Counted from the first letter of the stretch, positions 8,909 through 17,426 are shown. The stretch is DNA of 31,207 nt from CAZOBJ01 sp964577825 (GCA_964577825.1 CAZOBJ010000029.1:1-31207); one strand, 5' to 3'. Made by a program: numbers and translations. Notes: generated from the sequence alone by a model not told the origin.

Positions 8909-9972
8909 GAGCCCGTGAGCGCCTGCTGGCGCCCCCAGGTGACCAGCTCGTCGGCCAGATCGTCCAGTCCGCCGTCCATGACCCGGTCCAGGGTGAAGTT
9001 GCGGCCCAGCCGATGGTCGGTGACCCGGTTCTGCGGGAAGTTGTACGTGCGCACGCGCTGGGACCGGTCGCCGGACCCGGCCTGGGCGCGGCGCGCCTCG
9101 GCGCGCTCGGCGTCCCGCTCGGCCTTGACCCGGTCGTAGACGCGGCTGCGCACGATGCGCAGGGCCTTGGCCTTGTTCTTGTGCTGGCTCTTCTCGTCCT
9201 GCATGAACACGGTGATGCCCGTGGGCAGGTGCACGATGCGCACCGCGCTGTCGGTGGTGTTCACGCTCTGCCCGCCCGGGCCCTGGCTGCGACACACCTC
9301 GATGTGCAGCTCGTCCGGCTTGAGCTCCACCTCGTACGGCTCGGCCTCGGGCAGCACCGCCACGGTGGCCGCGCTCGTGTGGATGCGGCCCTGGCTTTCG
9401 GTCACGGGCACGCGCTGGACCCGGTGGCCGCCGCCCTCGTGGCGCAGCTGTTCGTACACGCCCTGGCCCTGGATGCCCAGGATGATCTCCTTGAACCCGC
9501 CCGCCTCGGACGGGTTGGCCGACACCACCTCCACGGTCCAGCCGCGCCTCTCGGCGTAGTGGCGGTACATGCGCACGAGGTCGGCCACGAACAGGGCCGC
9601 CTCCTCGCCGCCCGTGCCCGCGCGGATCTCCAGGATCACGTTCTTGCCCGCGTCCTTGCGGTCCGCGGCCAGGGCCTCGGTCACGCCGCGCTGTGCGGCC
9701 GCGATCTCGTCGGCCAGGCGCGCGAGCTCCTGCTCGGCCAGGTCCTTGAGCTCCGGGTCGGCGCGCGCCTCCTCGTGCTCGGCGCGCTCTCGCTCCAGGG
9801 CGCGCAGCCGCAGGTACGGCGCGAGCTCCTTGCCCAGGGTCCCGTGCTCGCGCAGGTAGTCCGCGTACTGGGGGTCCGTGCTGATCACCGCGGGATCGGC
9901 GATCTTGGCCTCCAGGTCCTCGTACCGGGCGCGCAGGGCTTCGAGGCGCTCACGCAGGCGTTCGTCCAGCAT
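8905..9972 (-). CDS. prfA: Peptide chain release factor 1
   Basis: A 355-residue RF1 that recognises UAA and UAG and triggers peptide release. The stop-codon-reading tripeptide is PVT (189-191, in RVPVTESQGRIHTS), diagnostic of RF1 rather than RF2 (SPF). The catalytic GGQ is at 233-235 (GPGGQSVNTTDSAVRI). The C-terminus has the usual RTYNFPQNRVTDHR. The length is standard. The gene sits 90 bases after rpmE and overlaps prmC by four bases. Confidence 0.98.
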   Translation of the reverse strand: MLDERLRERLEALRARYEDLEAKIADPAVISTDPQYADYLREHGTLGKELAPYLRLRALERERAEHEEARADPELKDLAEQELARLADEIAAAQRGVTEALAADRKDAGKNVILEIRAGTGGEEAALFVADLVRMYRHYAERRGWTVEVVSANPSEAGGFKEIILGIQGQGVYEQLRHEGGGHRVQRVPVTESQGRIHTSAATVAVLPEAEPYEVELKPDELHIEVCRSQGPGGQSVNTTDSAVRIVHLPTGITVFMQDEKSQHKNKAKALRIVRSRVYDRVKAERDAERAEARRAQAGSGDRSQRVRTYNFPQNRVTDHRLGRNFTLDRVMDGGLDDLADELVTWGRQQALTGS

Positions 9973-10062
9973 GGTCTCGGTCTCTCGTCCTCTTCGCTCT
10001 CGCCCGAAACGCAGCGGGGACGGGCCCCAGCCCGTCCCCGAAGCGCGCGGCGCGTGCGATTG

Positions 10063-10467
10063 CTACCCCTGGGCCGGGGTCTCGTCCTCGCCCCGGGCAG
10101 GCGCGGGCGACGCGGCCTCCTCGGACGGCTGCGCGGCCTGGGCCTGTGTCTGCGCGGGCTGGTCGGGGGCCTGTTGGGCTTCCTGGGCCTCGCCCGCCTC
10201 AAGGGCCGGGGCCTTGCCCTTGCCCTTGCCGGCCTGCTCGCCGCGCCGGCGAAGCGAGCTCTCGCCCTGGCGGATGCCGTAGCGCTTCTGGAACTTCTCG
10301 ATCCGGCCGGCCGTGTCCACGAGCTTGGCCTTGCCGCTGTAGAACGGGTGGCACTTGCTGCAAATCTCGATGTTCATGTCCTTGCCCGTGCTGCGGGTAT
10401 GGATCACCTCCCCGCATCCGCAGGTGATGGTCGTCTCCTGGTACTTGGGGTGGATCTTCTCTTTCAT
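10063..10467 (-). CDS. rpmE: Ribosomal protein bL31 (zinc-binding type) with long low-complexity tail
   Basis: A 134-residue protein whose first 68 residues are bL31: MKEKIHPKYQETTITCGCG, four zinc cysteines (Cys16, 18, 36, 39) and KLVDTAGRIEKFQKRYG. bL31 bridges the subunits near the central protuberance. The four cysteines make it the zinc-bearing form, so zinc-responsive swapping with a Cys-less paralogue is possible in principle. From about residue 70 the protein is an Ala/Gln/Glu/Pro-rich tail unlike any bL31 domain I know, nearly doubling the normal length (about 70). ATG at 10467 has AAGGAG seven bases upstream. It lies 29 bases after the EF-G-like gene and 90 before prfA. Confidence 0.95.
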   Translation of the reverse strand: MKEKIHPKYQETTITCGCGEVIHTRSTGKDMNIEICSKCHPFYSGKAKLVDTAGRIEKFQKRYGIRQGESSLRRRGEQAGKGKGKAPALEAGEAQEAQQAPDQPAQTQAQAAQPSEEAASPAPARGEDETPAQG

Positions 10468-10496
10468 GGGTCGTCTCCTTGTCGCCCGAAGGCGCG

Positions 10497-12539
10497 CTAC
10501 TCCTGTTCGGCCTCGGCCTTGAGCCGGGCGATCACGGTCTGGGCCACGTTCGAAGGCACGGGCTCGTAGTGCGAGAGCTCCATGCTGAAGAACCCCTCGC
10601 CCTGGGTGATGGCCTTCAGGGTCGAACCGTAGTCCGCGACCTCCGCGAGAGGCACCTCGGCGCGCAGGGTTTGCACGTCGCCGACCATCTCCATGCCCGT
10701 GGGCCGGCCCCGCCGGCTGGAGATGTCGCTGTTGATGTCCCCGGTGTACGCGGGCGGGAACACGATCTCGATGTTCACGATGGGCTCGAGCATCACGGGC
10801 TTGGCCTGGCGCATGGCCTCGTAGAACGCGTTGCGGCCCGCGGTCTGGAACGCGATGTCCTTGGAGTCGACCGGGTGCTCCTTGCCGTCGTAGACCTCCA
10901 CGGCCACGTCCACGACCGGGAACCCGGCCAGCGGCCCCTTGTCCAGGGCCTGGCGCACGCCCTTCTCGGTGGAGCCCACGAACTGTTGGCTGATCGCCCC
11001 GCCCACGATGCTGTCCACGAACTGGAACCCCTCGCCCCGCTCGGTGGGCCACACTCGCAGAAAGACCTCGGCGAACTGGCCCGCGCCGCCGGTCTGCTTC
11101 TTGTGGCGGTAGTGGGCCTCCGCCTTGGCGGTCACGGTCTCCTGATACGGGATCTTCGGCGGCTTGGTGGTCACCTCCACGTTGAATCGGTCCTTCAGGC
11201 GGTTGAGCATCACCTCCAGGTGGAGCTGGCCCATGCCCCGGACCACGAGCTCGTGGGTCTGGGGGTCGCGCGCGGCCTCGATGGACGGGTCCTCGTCGCA
11301 CAAGCGGTGGAGCGCGGTGCTGATCTTCTGCTCGTCGCCGCGCGACTTGGGGATGACGGCCAGGCCCACCATGGGCTTGGGGAAGGGCGGCGAAGGCAGC
11401 ACCAGGTCGCTGCCCGGGGCGCGCAGGGTCTCGCCCGTTCCCAGGGCCTCCACCTTGCCCACGGTGACGATGTCCCCGCAAGCGCCGGCGGGAACCTCCT
11501 CGTGCTTCTCGCCCTGATGGCGGTAGAGCTGGGCCACCTTGTCCGTGTCCCCGGACGAGGCGAGTTCGAAGGTGCCCTTGCTCTCCAGGGCGCCGCTCCA
11601 AATGCGCACGAAGCAGAGCTTGCCCACGTGCGGGTCGCTCACGGTCTTGAAGACCTGCGCGAGCAGGGGCCCGTCCACGGAAGAGTCCACCGTCACCTCC
11701 TCGGCCTCTTCGCCCGCGCCCTTGCGCGCGGTCACGCGCATGTGCACGGGACTGGGCGCGCACGCGGCCACCCCGTCCATGAACTCGGCCACGCCCAGGT
11801 CCTTCTCCGCGGCCAGGACGAACACGGGCACCACCGTGCCCTGTAGCACGGCCGGGGTCAGCGCCGCGTAGAATTCGTCGCGGCTGATCTCGCCCTGTTC
11901 GAGGTACTTCTCCATGAGCGCGTCGTCGCTCTCGACCACGCACTCGGTGATCTCGCTGCGAAGCGACTCCGCCTGGTCGGCGAGCTCGTCCGGGACCTTG
12001 TCGGCGAACACGTCGGCCACGCCGCGAAAGTCCGTGCCCTCGCCCTGCGGGAGCACGAACGGCAGGCACTGCTTGCCCAGGGCCTTTTGCACGGACCCGA
12101 GCGCCTCGGAGAAGGACACGTTCTCCGAGTCCATGCGGGTGATGGCCACCATGCGGGGCCGGTGGAGCTCTCCGGCCAGGTCCCAGGCCTTGCGCGTGAT
12201 GACCTCCACGCCCTTGGCCGCGTTCACGCACAGCACGGCCACGTCCGCGCCCGCGATGGCGCTCACCTGGCTGCCGAAAAAGTCCACGCCCCCCGGTGCG
12301 TCGAGCACGTTGAAGAGCTTGCCCGCGTGCGTGCAGTGCACGAGCGCGGTGTTGATCGAGTACTGGTGCTTCTTCTCCTCCGGGTCGTAGTCGCTGACCG
12401 TGGTCCCGTCGGCCACGGACCCGAGCCGGTTGATCTCGCCGGCCTTGTGCAGCATGGCCTCGGCGAGCATGGTCTTGCCCGCGCCCATCTGTCCGCACAA
12501 GGCGAGGTTGCGCACGTCCTGGGGGGTGTGCTTGGCCAA
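10497..12539 (-). CDS. EF-G-like translational GTPase paralogue (FusA2-like)
   Basis: A 680-residue protein with the full EF-G domain order: G domain, domain II, and domains III-V (IPYQETVTAKAEAHYRHKKQ, the SDISSRRGR segment, then domain V ending in LSHYEPVP). The P-loop is GQMGAGKT (16-23). Switch II reads DAPGGVDF (80-87) where true EF-G has DTPGHVDF, so the catalytic histidine is glycine. The base-recognition motif reads TRMD (134-137) instead of NKMD. These changes put it with the EF-G-like FusA2 group, which I recall having DTPGY and TKLD, rather than with canonical fusA. The role of that group is unsettled. Start TTG at 12537-12539 was chosen because AAGGAG lies about eight bases upstream and it yields MAKHTPQDVRN; CTG one codon earlier is an alternative. 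First gene of the translation run. Confidence 0.88.
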   Translation of the reverse strand: MAKHTPQDVRNLALCGQMGAGKTMLAEAMLHKAGEINRLGSVADGTTVSDYDPEEKKHQYSINTALVHCTHAGKLFNVLDAPGGVDFFGSQVSAIAGADVAVLCVNAAKGVEVITRKAWDLAGELHRPRMVAITRMDSENVSFSEALGSVQKALGKQCLPFVLPQGEGTDFRGVADVFADKVPDELADQAESLRSEITECVVESDDALMEKYLEQGEISRDEFYAALTPAVLQGTVVPVFVLAAEKDLGVAEFMDGVAACAPSPVHMRVTARKGAGEEAEEVTVDSSVDGPLLAQVFKTVSDPHVGKLCFVRIWSGALESKGTFELASSGDTDKVAQLYRHQGEKHEEVPAGACGDIVTVGKVEALGTGETLRAPGSDLVLPSPPFPKPMVGLAVIPKSRGDEQKISTALHRLCDEDPSIEAARDPQTHELVVRGMGQLHLEVMLNRLKDRFNVEVTTKPPKIPYQETVTAKAEAHYRHKKQTGGAGQFAEVFLRVWPTERGEGFQFVDSIVGGAISQQFVGSTEKGVRQALDKGPLAGFPVVDVAVEVYDGKEHPVDSKDIAFQTAGRNAFYEAMRQAKPVMLEPIVNIEIVFPPAYTGDINSDISSRRGRPTGMEMVGDVQTLRAEVPLAEVADYGSTLKAITQGEGFFSMELSHYEPVPSNVAQTVIARLKAEAEQE

Positions 12540-12696
12540 CAGGGGTCTCCTTCGCGTACTCTGCGCGCAGCTCCATGCCGGTTCCGCGGCGCATACGTCC
12601 CCGTCCCCGTCGCGCGCCGCGCGCAAAAGGGGGGTGAGCACCGCGGCGAGGTCGCTTGGGCGCGAGGCGCCCGGGGCGCACTCACGCAAAGACCGT

Positions 12697-12724
12697 ATGC
12701 TACACGAGATACGCAGCCCCGCAA
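12697..12724 (-). promoter_or_regulatory. Candidate promoter of the EF-G-like/rpmE/prfA/ffh run
   Basis: Minus strand: -35 TTGCGG (12719-12724), 16-bp spacer, -10 TAGCAT (12697-12702). Predicted start near 12690. The match is moderate; it is the best candidate in the region for the eight-gene run. Confidence 0.4.
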
Positions 12725-12782
12725 GGGAAAAGTCCCTGCGCGGGACAGAAAAATGGGCGCACACCGGCGCAAGGCTTTTCGC

Positions 12783-12812
12783 TTGACCGGCTCGGGGCGC
12801 CTCTGCTATGGT
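12783..12812 (+). promoter_or_regulatory. topA promoter
   Basis: -35 TTGACC (12783-12788), 18-bp spacer, -10 TATGGT (12807-12812) preceded by TGC, an extended -10. Predicted start near 12819, about 48 nt before the topA ATG. The 14 bases 12780-12793 are identical to those at 29889-29902 in front of rmuC. Confidence 0.65.
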
Positions 12813-12866
12813 CCGCTGCCCTGTGCGGGGCGCAAGCGCCTGCAACCAGAGGAGATGTGCACAACC

Positions 12867-15623
12867 ATGGGCAAGAAGACCGCCGGCTCCGGCGCGCGCC
12901 GCCGGGGACGCAGCCGCACCGATTCGAACGTGGTCATCGTGGAGAGCCCGGCCAAGGCCCGCACGATCAAGAAGTTCCTGGGCCCGGGCTTTCGCATCGA
13001 GGCCAGCATGGGCCATGTGCGCGACCTGCCCACCCGGGGCCGGGGCCGCGCGGGCCTGGGCATCGACGTGGAGCACGGATACAAGCCCGAGTACCAGCCC
13101 ATCAAGGGCCGCGAGAAGACCCTGTCCCGGCTGCGCTCGGCGGCCGAGTCCGCGCAGGCGGTGTATCTGGCCCCGGACCCGGACCGCGAGGGCGAGGCCA
13201 TCGCCTGGCACGTGGCCGAGGCGCTGTCCCTGCCCGAGGACAAGACCCGCCGCATCACATTCAACGCGATCACCAAGCGCGAGGTGACCCGCGCCCTGGA
13301 CCACCCGCGCGAGATCGACATGAACCTGGTGAACGCCCAGCAGGCCCGCCGCGTACTGGACCGGCTCGTGGGCTTCAAGCTGAGCCCCCTGTTGTGGAAA
13401 AAGGTCGCCAAGGGCCTGTCCGCCGGCCGGGTGCAGTCCGTGGCCGTGCGCATGGTCGCCGAGCGCGAGCGCGAGATCCAGGCCTTCCAGCCCGAGGAAT
13501 ACTGGCGCCTCACCGCCCTCTTGTCCGAGCCCGAGGCCCGGGACGAGGCCAACCGGTTCGAGGCGCGGCTCGTCTCGTGGCAAGGCCGCGAGCTCGCCTC
13601 CTCCGCGCTCCTGGACGCGAAGCAGGTGCGCGACTGGGCCGCGCTCGCACACTGGCTCGCGGGCGCGGACCCCGCGGCCCGGGCCCTGCGCGAGGCGGTG
13701 CCCGAGGACCTGCGCGAGCGCCTGTCCGGCGCGGATGCGCCAGCCGACGGTGAGGCCCGCAGCGCGTTTCTCCAGGCCCTCAATCGCGCCCTGGCCGCGG
13801 CCGAGCCACCGGCCCAGGCGCCCGGCGCGCACGAGCCGCGCGTGGCCGAGCTCTGTGCGCGCCAGGCCGACCCGCCCGAGGACGCGCCCGCGTCCGCGCG
13901 CATCGAGCGCAACCGCCTGGCCCTGGAGGCATGCCTCTCCCAGGCCGTCGGGCCGTGCGGCCTGCGCCTGAGCGCGCAATCGGACGTGGACGCTCTCATC
14001 GACACGCTGCGCGAGGCCGAGTTCCGGGTCGCGGACCTGGAGGAGAAGCCCGTCACCGCGCAGCCGAGCCCTCCGTTTATTACGAGCACGCTTCAGCAGG
14101 CCGCGAGCACCCAGCTTCGGTTCGGCACGAGCCGCACCATGCGCCTGGCCCAGCAGCTCTACGAGGGCATAGAGGTGGAGGGCGCGCCCGTGGGGCTCAT
14201 TACCTACATGCGCACGGACTCGCCCCGGGTTGCGCCCGAGGCGATCCAGGGCGTGCGCGCGTACCTCGCCGACCGGTTCAGCCCCGAGTACCTTCCCGAC
14301 AAGCCCAGGCACTACGCGTCCAAGAAGGGCGCCCAGGAGGCCCACGAGGCCGTGCGGCCCACCGACGTCACCTACACGCCCGAACGCGTGAAGTCGTCCC
14401 TGTCCGCGGACCAGTACAAGCTCTACGACCTCATCTGGCGCCGGTTCGTGGCCAGCCAAATGGCGCCCAGCCGACACCTGGTGACCACTGCGCGCATCCG
14501 CGCGGGCGAGGCCCTGTTCGAGGCCAAGGGCCGCAAGGTGGTCTTCGACGGGTACACCGCGGTATGGACCTTTGCGCGCAGGCGCCGCGGCGAGGACGAG
14601 GACCAGGCTCTGCCGCACATCGGCGAGGGCGACCTGCTGGACCTGCACAAGCTCACGCCCACCCGGCACCTGACCAAGCCGCCGCCGCGCTACTCCGAGG
14701 CCTCGCTCGTCCAGGCGCTCGAGCGCCAGGGCATCGGCCGTCCCAGCACCTACGCGCCCATCGTGAAGACGATCCAGGACCGCGGATACGTACACCTGGT
14801 CAGGCGCTACTTCCACGCCACGGAGCTGGGCATGGCGGTCACCGACCTGTTGGTGCGCGGGTTCCCGTCGATCATGGACTACCGGTTCACCGCGCAGATG
14901 GAGGCCGACCTCGACCACATCGAGGAGGGTCGCCGCGACTGGGTGCGCACGGTCGACGAGTACTACAAGCCCTTCGCCCGGCGCCTGGAGCAGGCCGACC
15001 AGGAGATCGAGCGCCTCAAGGGCCGTCCCGCCCCGGGCGGCGAGACCTGCCCGTTGTGCCAAAGCCCCATGGTCATCCGCTACTCGCGCCAGGGCGCGTT
15101 CCTCTCGTGCACCCGGTTCCCGGACTGCAAGGGCACCCGCCCCCTGGACGGGGAGGGCCCGGCCCAGGAGCCGGAGGCCGCGCCCGGGGTCGCCTGCCCC
15201 GAATGCGGCGCGCCCATGGTGCGCAAACAGGGCCGGCGGGGGCCGTTCCTGTCGTGCAGCCGGTACCCGGAGTGCAAGAAGGCCCTGCCCCTGGACCGGG
15301 AGGGCAACGTCGTGCGGCTTCCGGACGTGGAGCGCACCTGCGAGCTGTGCGGCAAATCCATGGTCCCGAAGATGGGCCGCCGGGGCCCGTTCCTGGCCTG
15401 CACCGGGTACCCGGAGTGCAAGAACACCAAGCCCCTGGACAAGCAGGGCAACGTGGTCGAGCTGCCGGAGGTGACCGCCACCTGCGAACAGTGCGGCGCG
15501 CCCATGGTCGTGCGCCAGAGCCGGCGCGGGCCGTTCCTGGGCTGCACGAAGTATCCGAAGTGCCGCAACACCAAGCCCCTGCCCAAGGACGCGACCAAGG
15601 GCAAGGGCAGCGCGAAGGACTGA
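12867..15623 (+). CDS. topA: DNA topoisomerase I (type IA), with an inserted segment and four zinc fingers
   Basis: A 918-residue enzyme that relaxes negative supercoils. TOPRIM domain: VIVESPAKARTIKKFLG with Glu26, and LAPDPDREGEAIAWH with the DxDxE acidic triad (Asp104, Asp106, Glu108). NAQQARRVLDRLVGF and LSAGRVQSVAVRM follow. Catalytic Tyr447 is in GLITYMRTDS. Residues about 241-370 are an Ala/Arg/Glu-rich insertion of roughly 100 residues not seen in E. coli TopA, before the conserved PPFITSTLQQAAS. From residue 728 four four-cysteine zinc ribbons follow, each CxxC-x(18-20)-C-x(4-6)-C with the phrase RRGPFLxC. The ATG at 12867 is preferred; the ATG at 12855 sits directly on the GAGGAG ribosome-binding site, too close to be used. 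Downstream is the unrelated GH20 gene. Confidence 0.96.
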   Translation: MGKKTAGSGARRRGRSRTDSNVVIVESPAKARTIKKFLGPGFRIEASMGHVRDLPTRGRGRAGLGIDVEHGYKPEYQPIKGREKTLSRLRSAAESAQAVYLAPDPDREGEAIAWHVAEALSLPEDKTRRITFNAITKREVTRALDHPREIDMNLVNAQQARRVLDRLVGFKLSPLLWKKVAKGLSAGRVQSVAVRMVAEREREIQAFQPEEYWRLTALLSEPEARDEANRFEARLVSWQGRELASSALLDAKQVRDWAALAHWLAGADPAARALREAVPEDLRERLSGADAPADGEARSAFLQALNRALAAAEPPAQAPGAHEPRVAELCARQADPPEDAPASARIERNRLALEACLSQAVGPCGLRLSAQSDVDALIDTLREAEFRVADLEEKPVTAQPSPPFITSTLQQAASTQLRFGTSRTMRLAQQLYEGIEVEGAPVGLITYMRTDSPRVAPEAIQGVRAYLADRFSPEYLPDKPRHYASKKGAQEAHEAVRPTDVTYTPERVKSSLSADQYKLYDLIWRRFVASQMAPSRHLVTTARIRAGEALFEAKGRKVVFDGYTAVWTFARRRRGEDEDQALPHIGEGDLLDLHKLTPTRHLTKPPPRYSEASLVQALERQGIGRPSTYAPIVKTIQDRGYVHLVRRYFHATELGMAVTDLLVRGFPSIMDYRFTAQMEADLDHIEEGRRDWVRTVDEYYKPFARRLEQADQEIERLKGRPAPGGETCPLCQSPMVIRYSRQGAFLSCTRFPDCKGTRPLDGEGPAQEPEAAPGVACPECGAPMVRKQGRRGPFLSCSRYPECKKALPLDREGNVVRLPDVERTCELCGKSMVPKMGRRGPFLACTGYPECKNTKPLDKQGNVVELPEVTATCEQCGAPMVVRQSRRGPFLGCTKYPKCRNTKPLPKDATKGKGSAKD

Positions 15624-15663
15624 GCGGACCCCGCCGCGAGCGGGCGTCTGTACGGGAGAAGAC

Positions 15664-15696
15664 CGCCGGGCCCCGCACGCCAGGGCCGGGGCGGCG
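15664..15696 (+). terminator. Possible hairpin after topA
   Basis: CGCC-gg-GCCCCG, an 11-nt loop, then CGGGGC-GGCG: a 10-bp stem with a two-base bulge, 41 bases after the topA stop. There is no T-run after it, so it may be a Rho-dependent or merely structural element. Confidence 0.3.
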
Positions 15697-15740
15697 CAGC
15701 GCCACACACGCCGCTGTCCGAACCCGGGAGGACCTTTCCC

Positions 15741-17375
15741 ATGAGCGACAAGATCCTTGCCGTGCACGCGGACATGAAGTGCGCCCAGTGGCGCATGGAC
15801 TACGTGGTGCGCACAGCACACCTGGTGCAGGCCTGGGGCTACAAAACGATCGTGTGCGAGATCGAGGACCACTTCCCCTGGGAGAGCCACCCGGACCTCG
15901 CGCATCCGGACGCGCCGCCCAAGCAGGAGTTGCGCGACATGGTCCGCGACTGCCGGGCCGCGGGCGTGGACGTCATCCCGCTCATGCAGAGCCTCGGGCA
16001 CCTGGAGTGCGTCGTGGGCAAACCGGCCTATGCCCACCTGCGCGAGGCCCCGGAACTCGCCACGCACGTCGATGCCACGAACGAGCAGTCCCGAACGCTC
16101 TTGTGCGACCTGTACGCGGAGATCATCGAGACGTTCACGCCGCGCACCTTCTTCCACCTCGGCGGCGACGAGACCTGGCACCTGGGCAAGAGCGAACGCG
16201 TGCGCCCGATAAGCGAGCGCATGGGCCCGGGCCGGCTGTACCTATCGCACATGCTGCCGCTCTTCGACTTCGTGCGCAGCAAAGGGCTGCGGCCCATGAT
16301 CTGGCACGACATCTGCTTCTCCCATCCGCAGATCCTCTCGGACGTTCCCAAGGACGTGGCCATGGTGCACTGGGAGTACTCCGAGGGCGTGGGCCGACAG
16401 GAGCAGACCCGCATCTGGGGCGGCCACGACCCAGAGACGGGCGCGGCGCGCAACGTGCGCGTCGCCTGGGGCGAGGAATACGACCGGTACGCGGGCCCCG
16501 AGTTCCGCGAGCATCTGGAGCCCTACGCCGTGGACGAGGAGACGCACCGCTCGGGGACTTTTCGGCCGTTCTACTGCACGGACGTGCTCAAGGACCACGG
16601 CTTCCAGACCCTGACCGCCGGGGCCAACCGGTCCGGGGGCGACATGGTGGGCATCCCCCAGCACAGCGTCCATCTGCCCAACGCCTTCGGCGCGGCGCGT
16701 CACGGCACGACCCGCGGCGACGGGCACCTGGTCACGAGCTGGTCCGTGCGCCACTGCCATCCCGAGACCACGCACCCGGCGACCTTTGCCGCGAGCCTCG
16801 CCGTGCGCACGCGCGACCCGTGGGACCGCGAGGCCGCGCTGCGCGCCTTTGCCGAGGACTTCTTCGGCGCTCCCCTGCCCGAGCTTCCCGACGCCCTGGC
16901 CAAGGCCGAGGCGCGGCTCTCCGCAGGCCGCGCGACCACGCTGGCCGGGCGGGCGCAGCGCATGGCCGAACAGGGCATGAAGTTCCTGCCGCACGTGACC
17001 GAGGGCCTCGTCAAGGAACTGGGCGGACAGAAGCAGGCGCTCGCGCGCCTCACGGACCTGCGCCGGGAATACGCGCAAGCGCGCGACGCATTCGCGGCCA
17101 TGCGGGCCAAGGCCCAGCGCAACGCCCACAATTTCGACTATTGGATCGAGGGTGTGCAGGTGCACGCGCTTCTCGTCGACTTTCTGGGCGCGGCGCTGCG
17201 GGGTCGGCTCGCCGAGGCGGGCCCGGCGCTCCTCGAACGCGTGGCCGCGGCGCGCGAAGAGACCCGCCGCCTGTTCGCCGAGACCTACGTGCAGGGACCG
17301 TCGCTTGATCGCGAGCTCACCGTGCGCTATGGTTTCCTGGAGACGGCCCTGAACCATGCGGCACCGGGCTCGTAG
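15741..17375 (+). CDS. Glycoside hydrolase family 20-like protein (cytoplasmic beta-N-acetylhexosaminidase type)
   Basis: A 544-residue protein. Residues 1-330 resemble the GH20 TIM barrel: LVQAWGYKTIVCEIEDHFPW (28-47), IPLMQSLGHLECV (79-91) and the catalytic pair Asp143-Glu144 in FFHLGGDETWHLG. GH20 enzymes remove terminal GlcNAc or GalNAc by substrate-assisted catalysis. There is no signal peptide and no N-terminal GH20b domain, so it should act inside the cell on imported oligosaccharides. Residues about 370-544 are a helical, Ala/Arg/Glu-rich C-terminal domain I do not recognise. ATG at 15741 has GGAGG nine bases upstream. The next two genes are PIG-L deacetylases, which act on N-acetyl sugars in other systems; joint action is inference. 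Substrate specificity cannot be read. Confidence 0.82.
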   Translation: MSDKILAVHADMKCAQWRMDYVVRTAHLVQAWGYKTIVCEIEDHFPWESHPDLAHPDAPPKQELRDMVRDCRAAGVDVIPLMQSLGHLECVVGKPAYAHLREAPELATHVDATNEQSRTLLCDLYAEIIETFTPRTFFHLGGDETWHLGKSERVRPISERMGPGRLYLSHMLPLFDFVRSKGLRPMIWHDICFSHPQILSDVPKDVAMVHWEYSEGVGRQEQTRIWGGHDPETGAARNVRVAWGEEYDRYAGPEFREHLEPYAVDEETHRSGTFRPFYCTDVLKDHGFQTLTAGANRSGGDMVGIPQHSVHLPNAFGAARHGTTRGDGHLVTSWSVRHCHPETTHPATFAASLAVRTRDPWDREAALRAFAEDFFGAPLPELPDALAKAEARLSAGRATTLAGRAQRMAEQGMKFLPHVTEGLVKELGGQKQALARLTDLRREYAQARDAFAAMRAKAQRNAHNFDYWIEGVQVHALLVDFLGAALRGRLAEAGPALLERVAAAREETRRLFAETYVQGPSLDRELTVRYGFLETALNHAAPGS

Positions 17376-17426
17376 CACGGCCGCTCACTCGCCCAACGGG
17401 CCGATATTCGCACAGGAGGGACGCTC

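Larger units (their letters stand above)
12540..12866. other. Divergent intergenic region between the EF-G-like gene and topA
   Basis: No gene is supported here. The region holds one candidate promoter in each direction and a hairpin, CCGC-A-AGGGA-AAAG-TCCCT-GC-GCGG (about 12719-12746), overlapping the -35 box of the minus promoter. The EF-G-like leader would be about 150 nt, and its first part is GC-rich (CGCGCGCCGCGCGC). Nothing resembling a riboswitch or tRNA was recognised. Confidence 0.6.

Noticed and set aside
12540..12866. Possible riboswitch or leader peptide in the EF-G-like leader
   Set aside because: No known riboswitch core or short ORF with a ribosome-binding site was seen.
12087..15623. 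Longer TopA reading starting inside the EF-G-like gene
   Set aside because: The added 260 residues are antisense to a clear GTPase gene; the topA promoter and ribosome-binding site lie at 12783-12854.
10497..16181. A 1894-codon open frame on the minus strand covering topA and part of the GH20 gene
   Set aside because: Only the part below 12539 is a real gene (EF-G-like). The rest is antisense to topA and GH20, has low-complexity His/Arg/Gly/Ala composition and no family match; high GC keeps antisense frames open.
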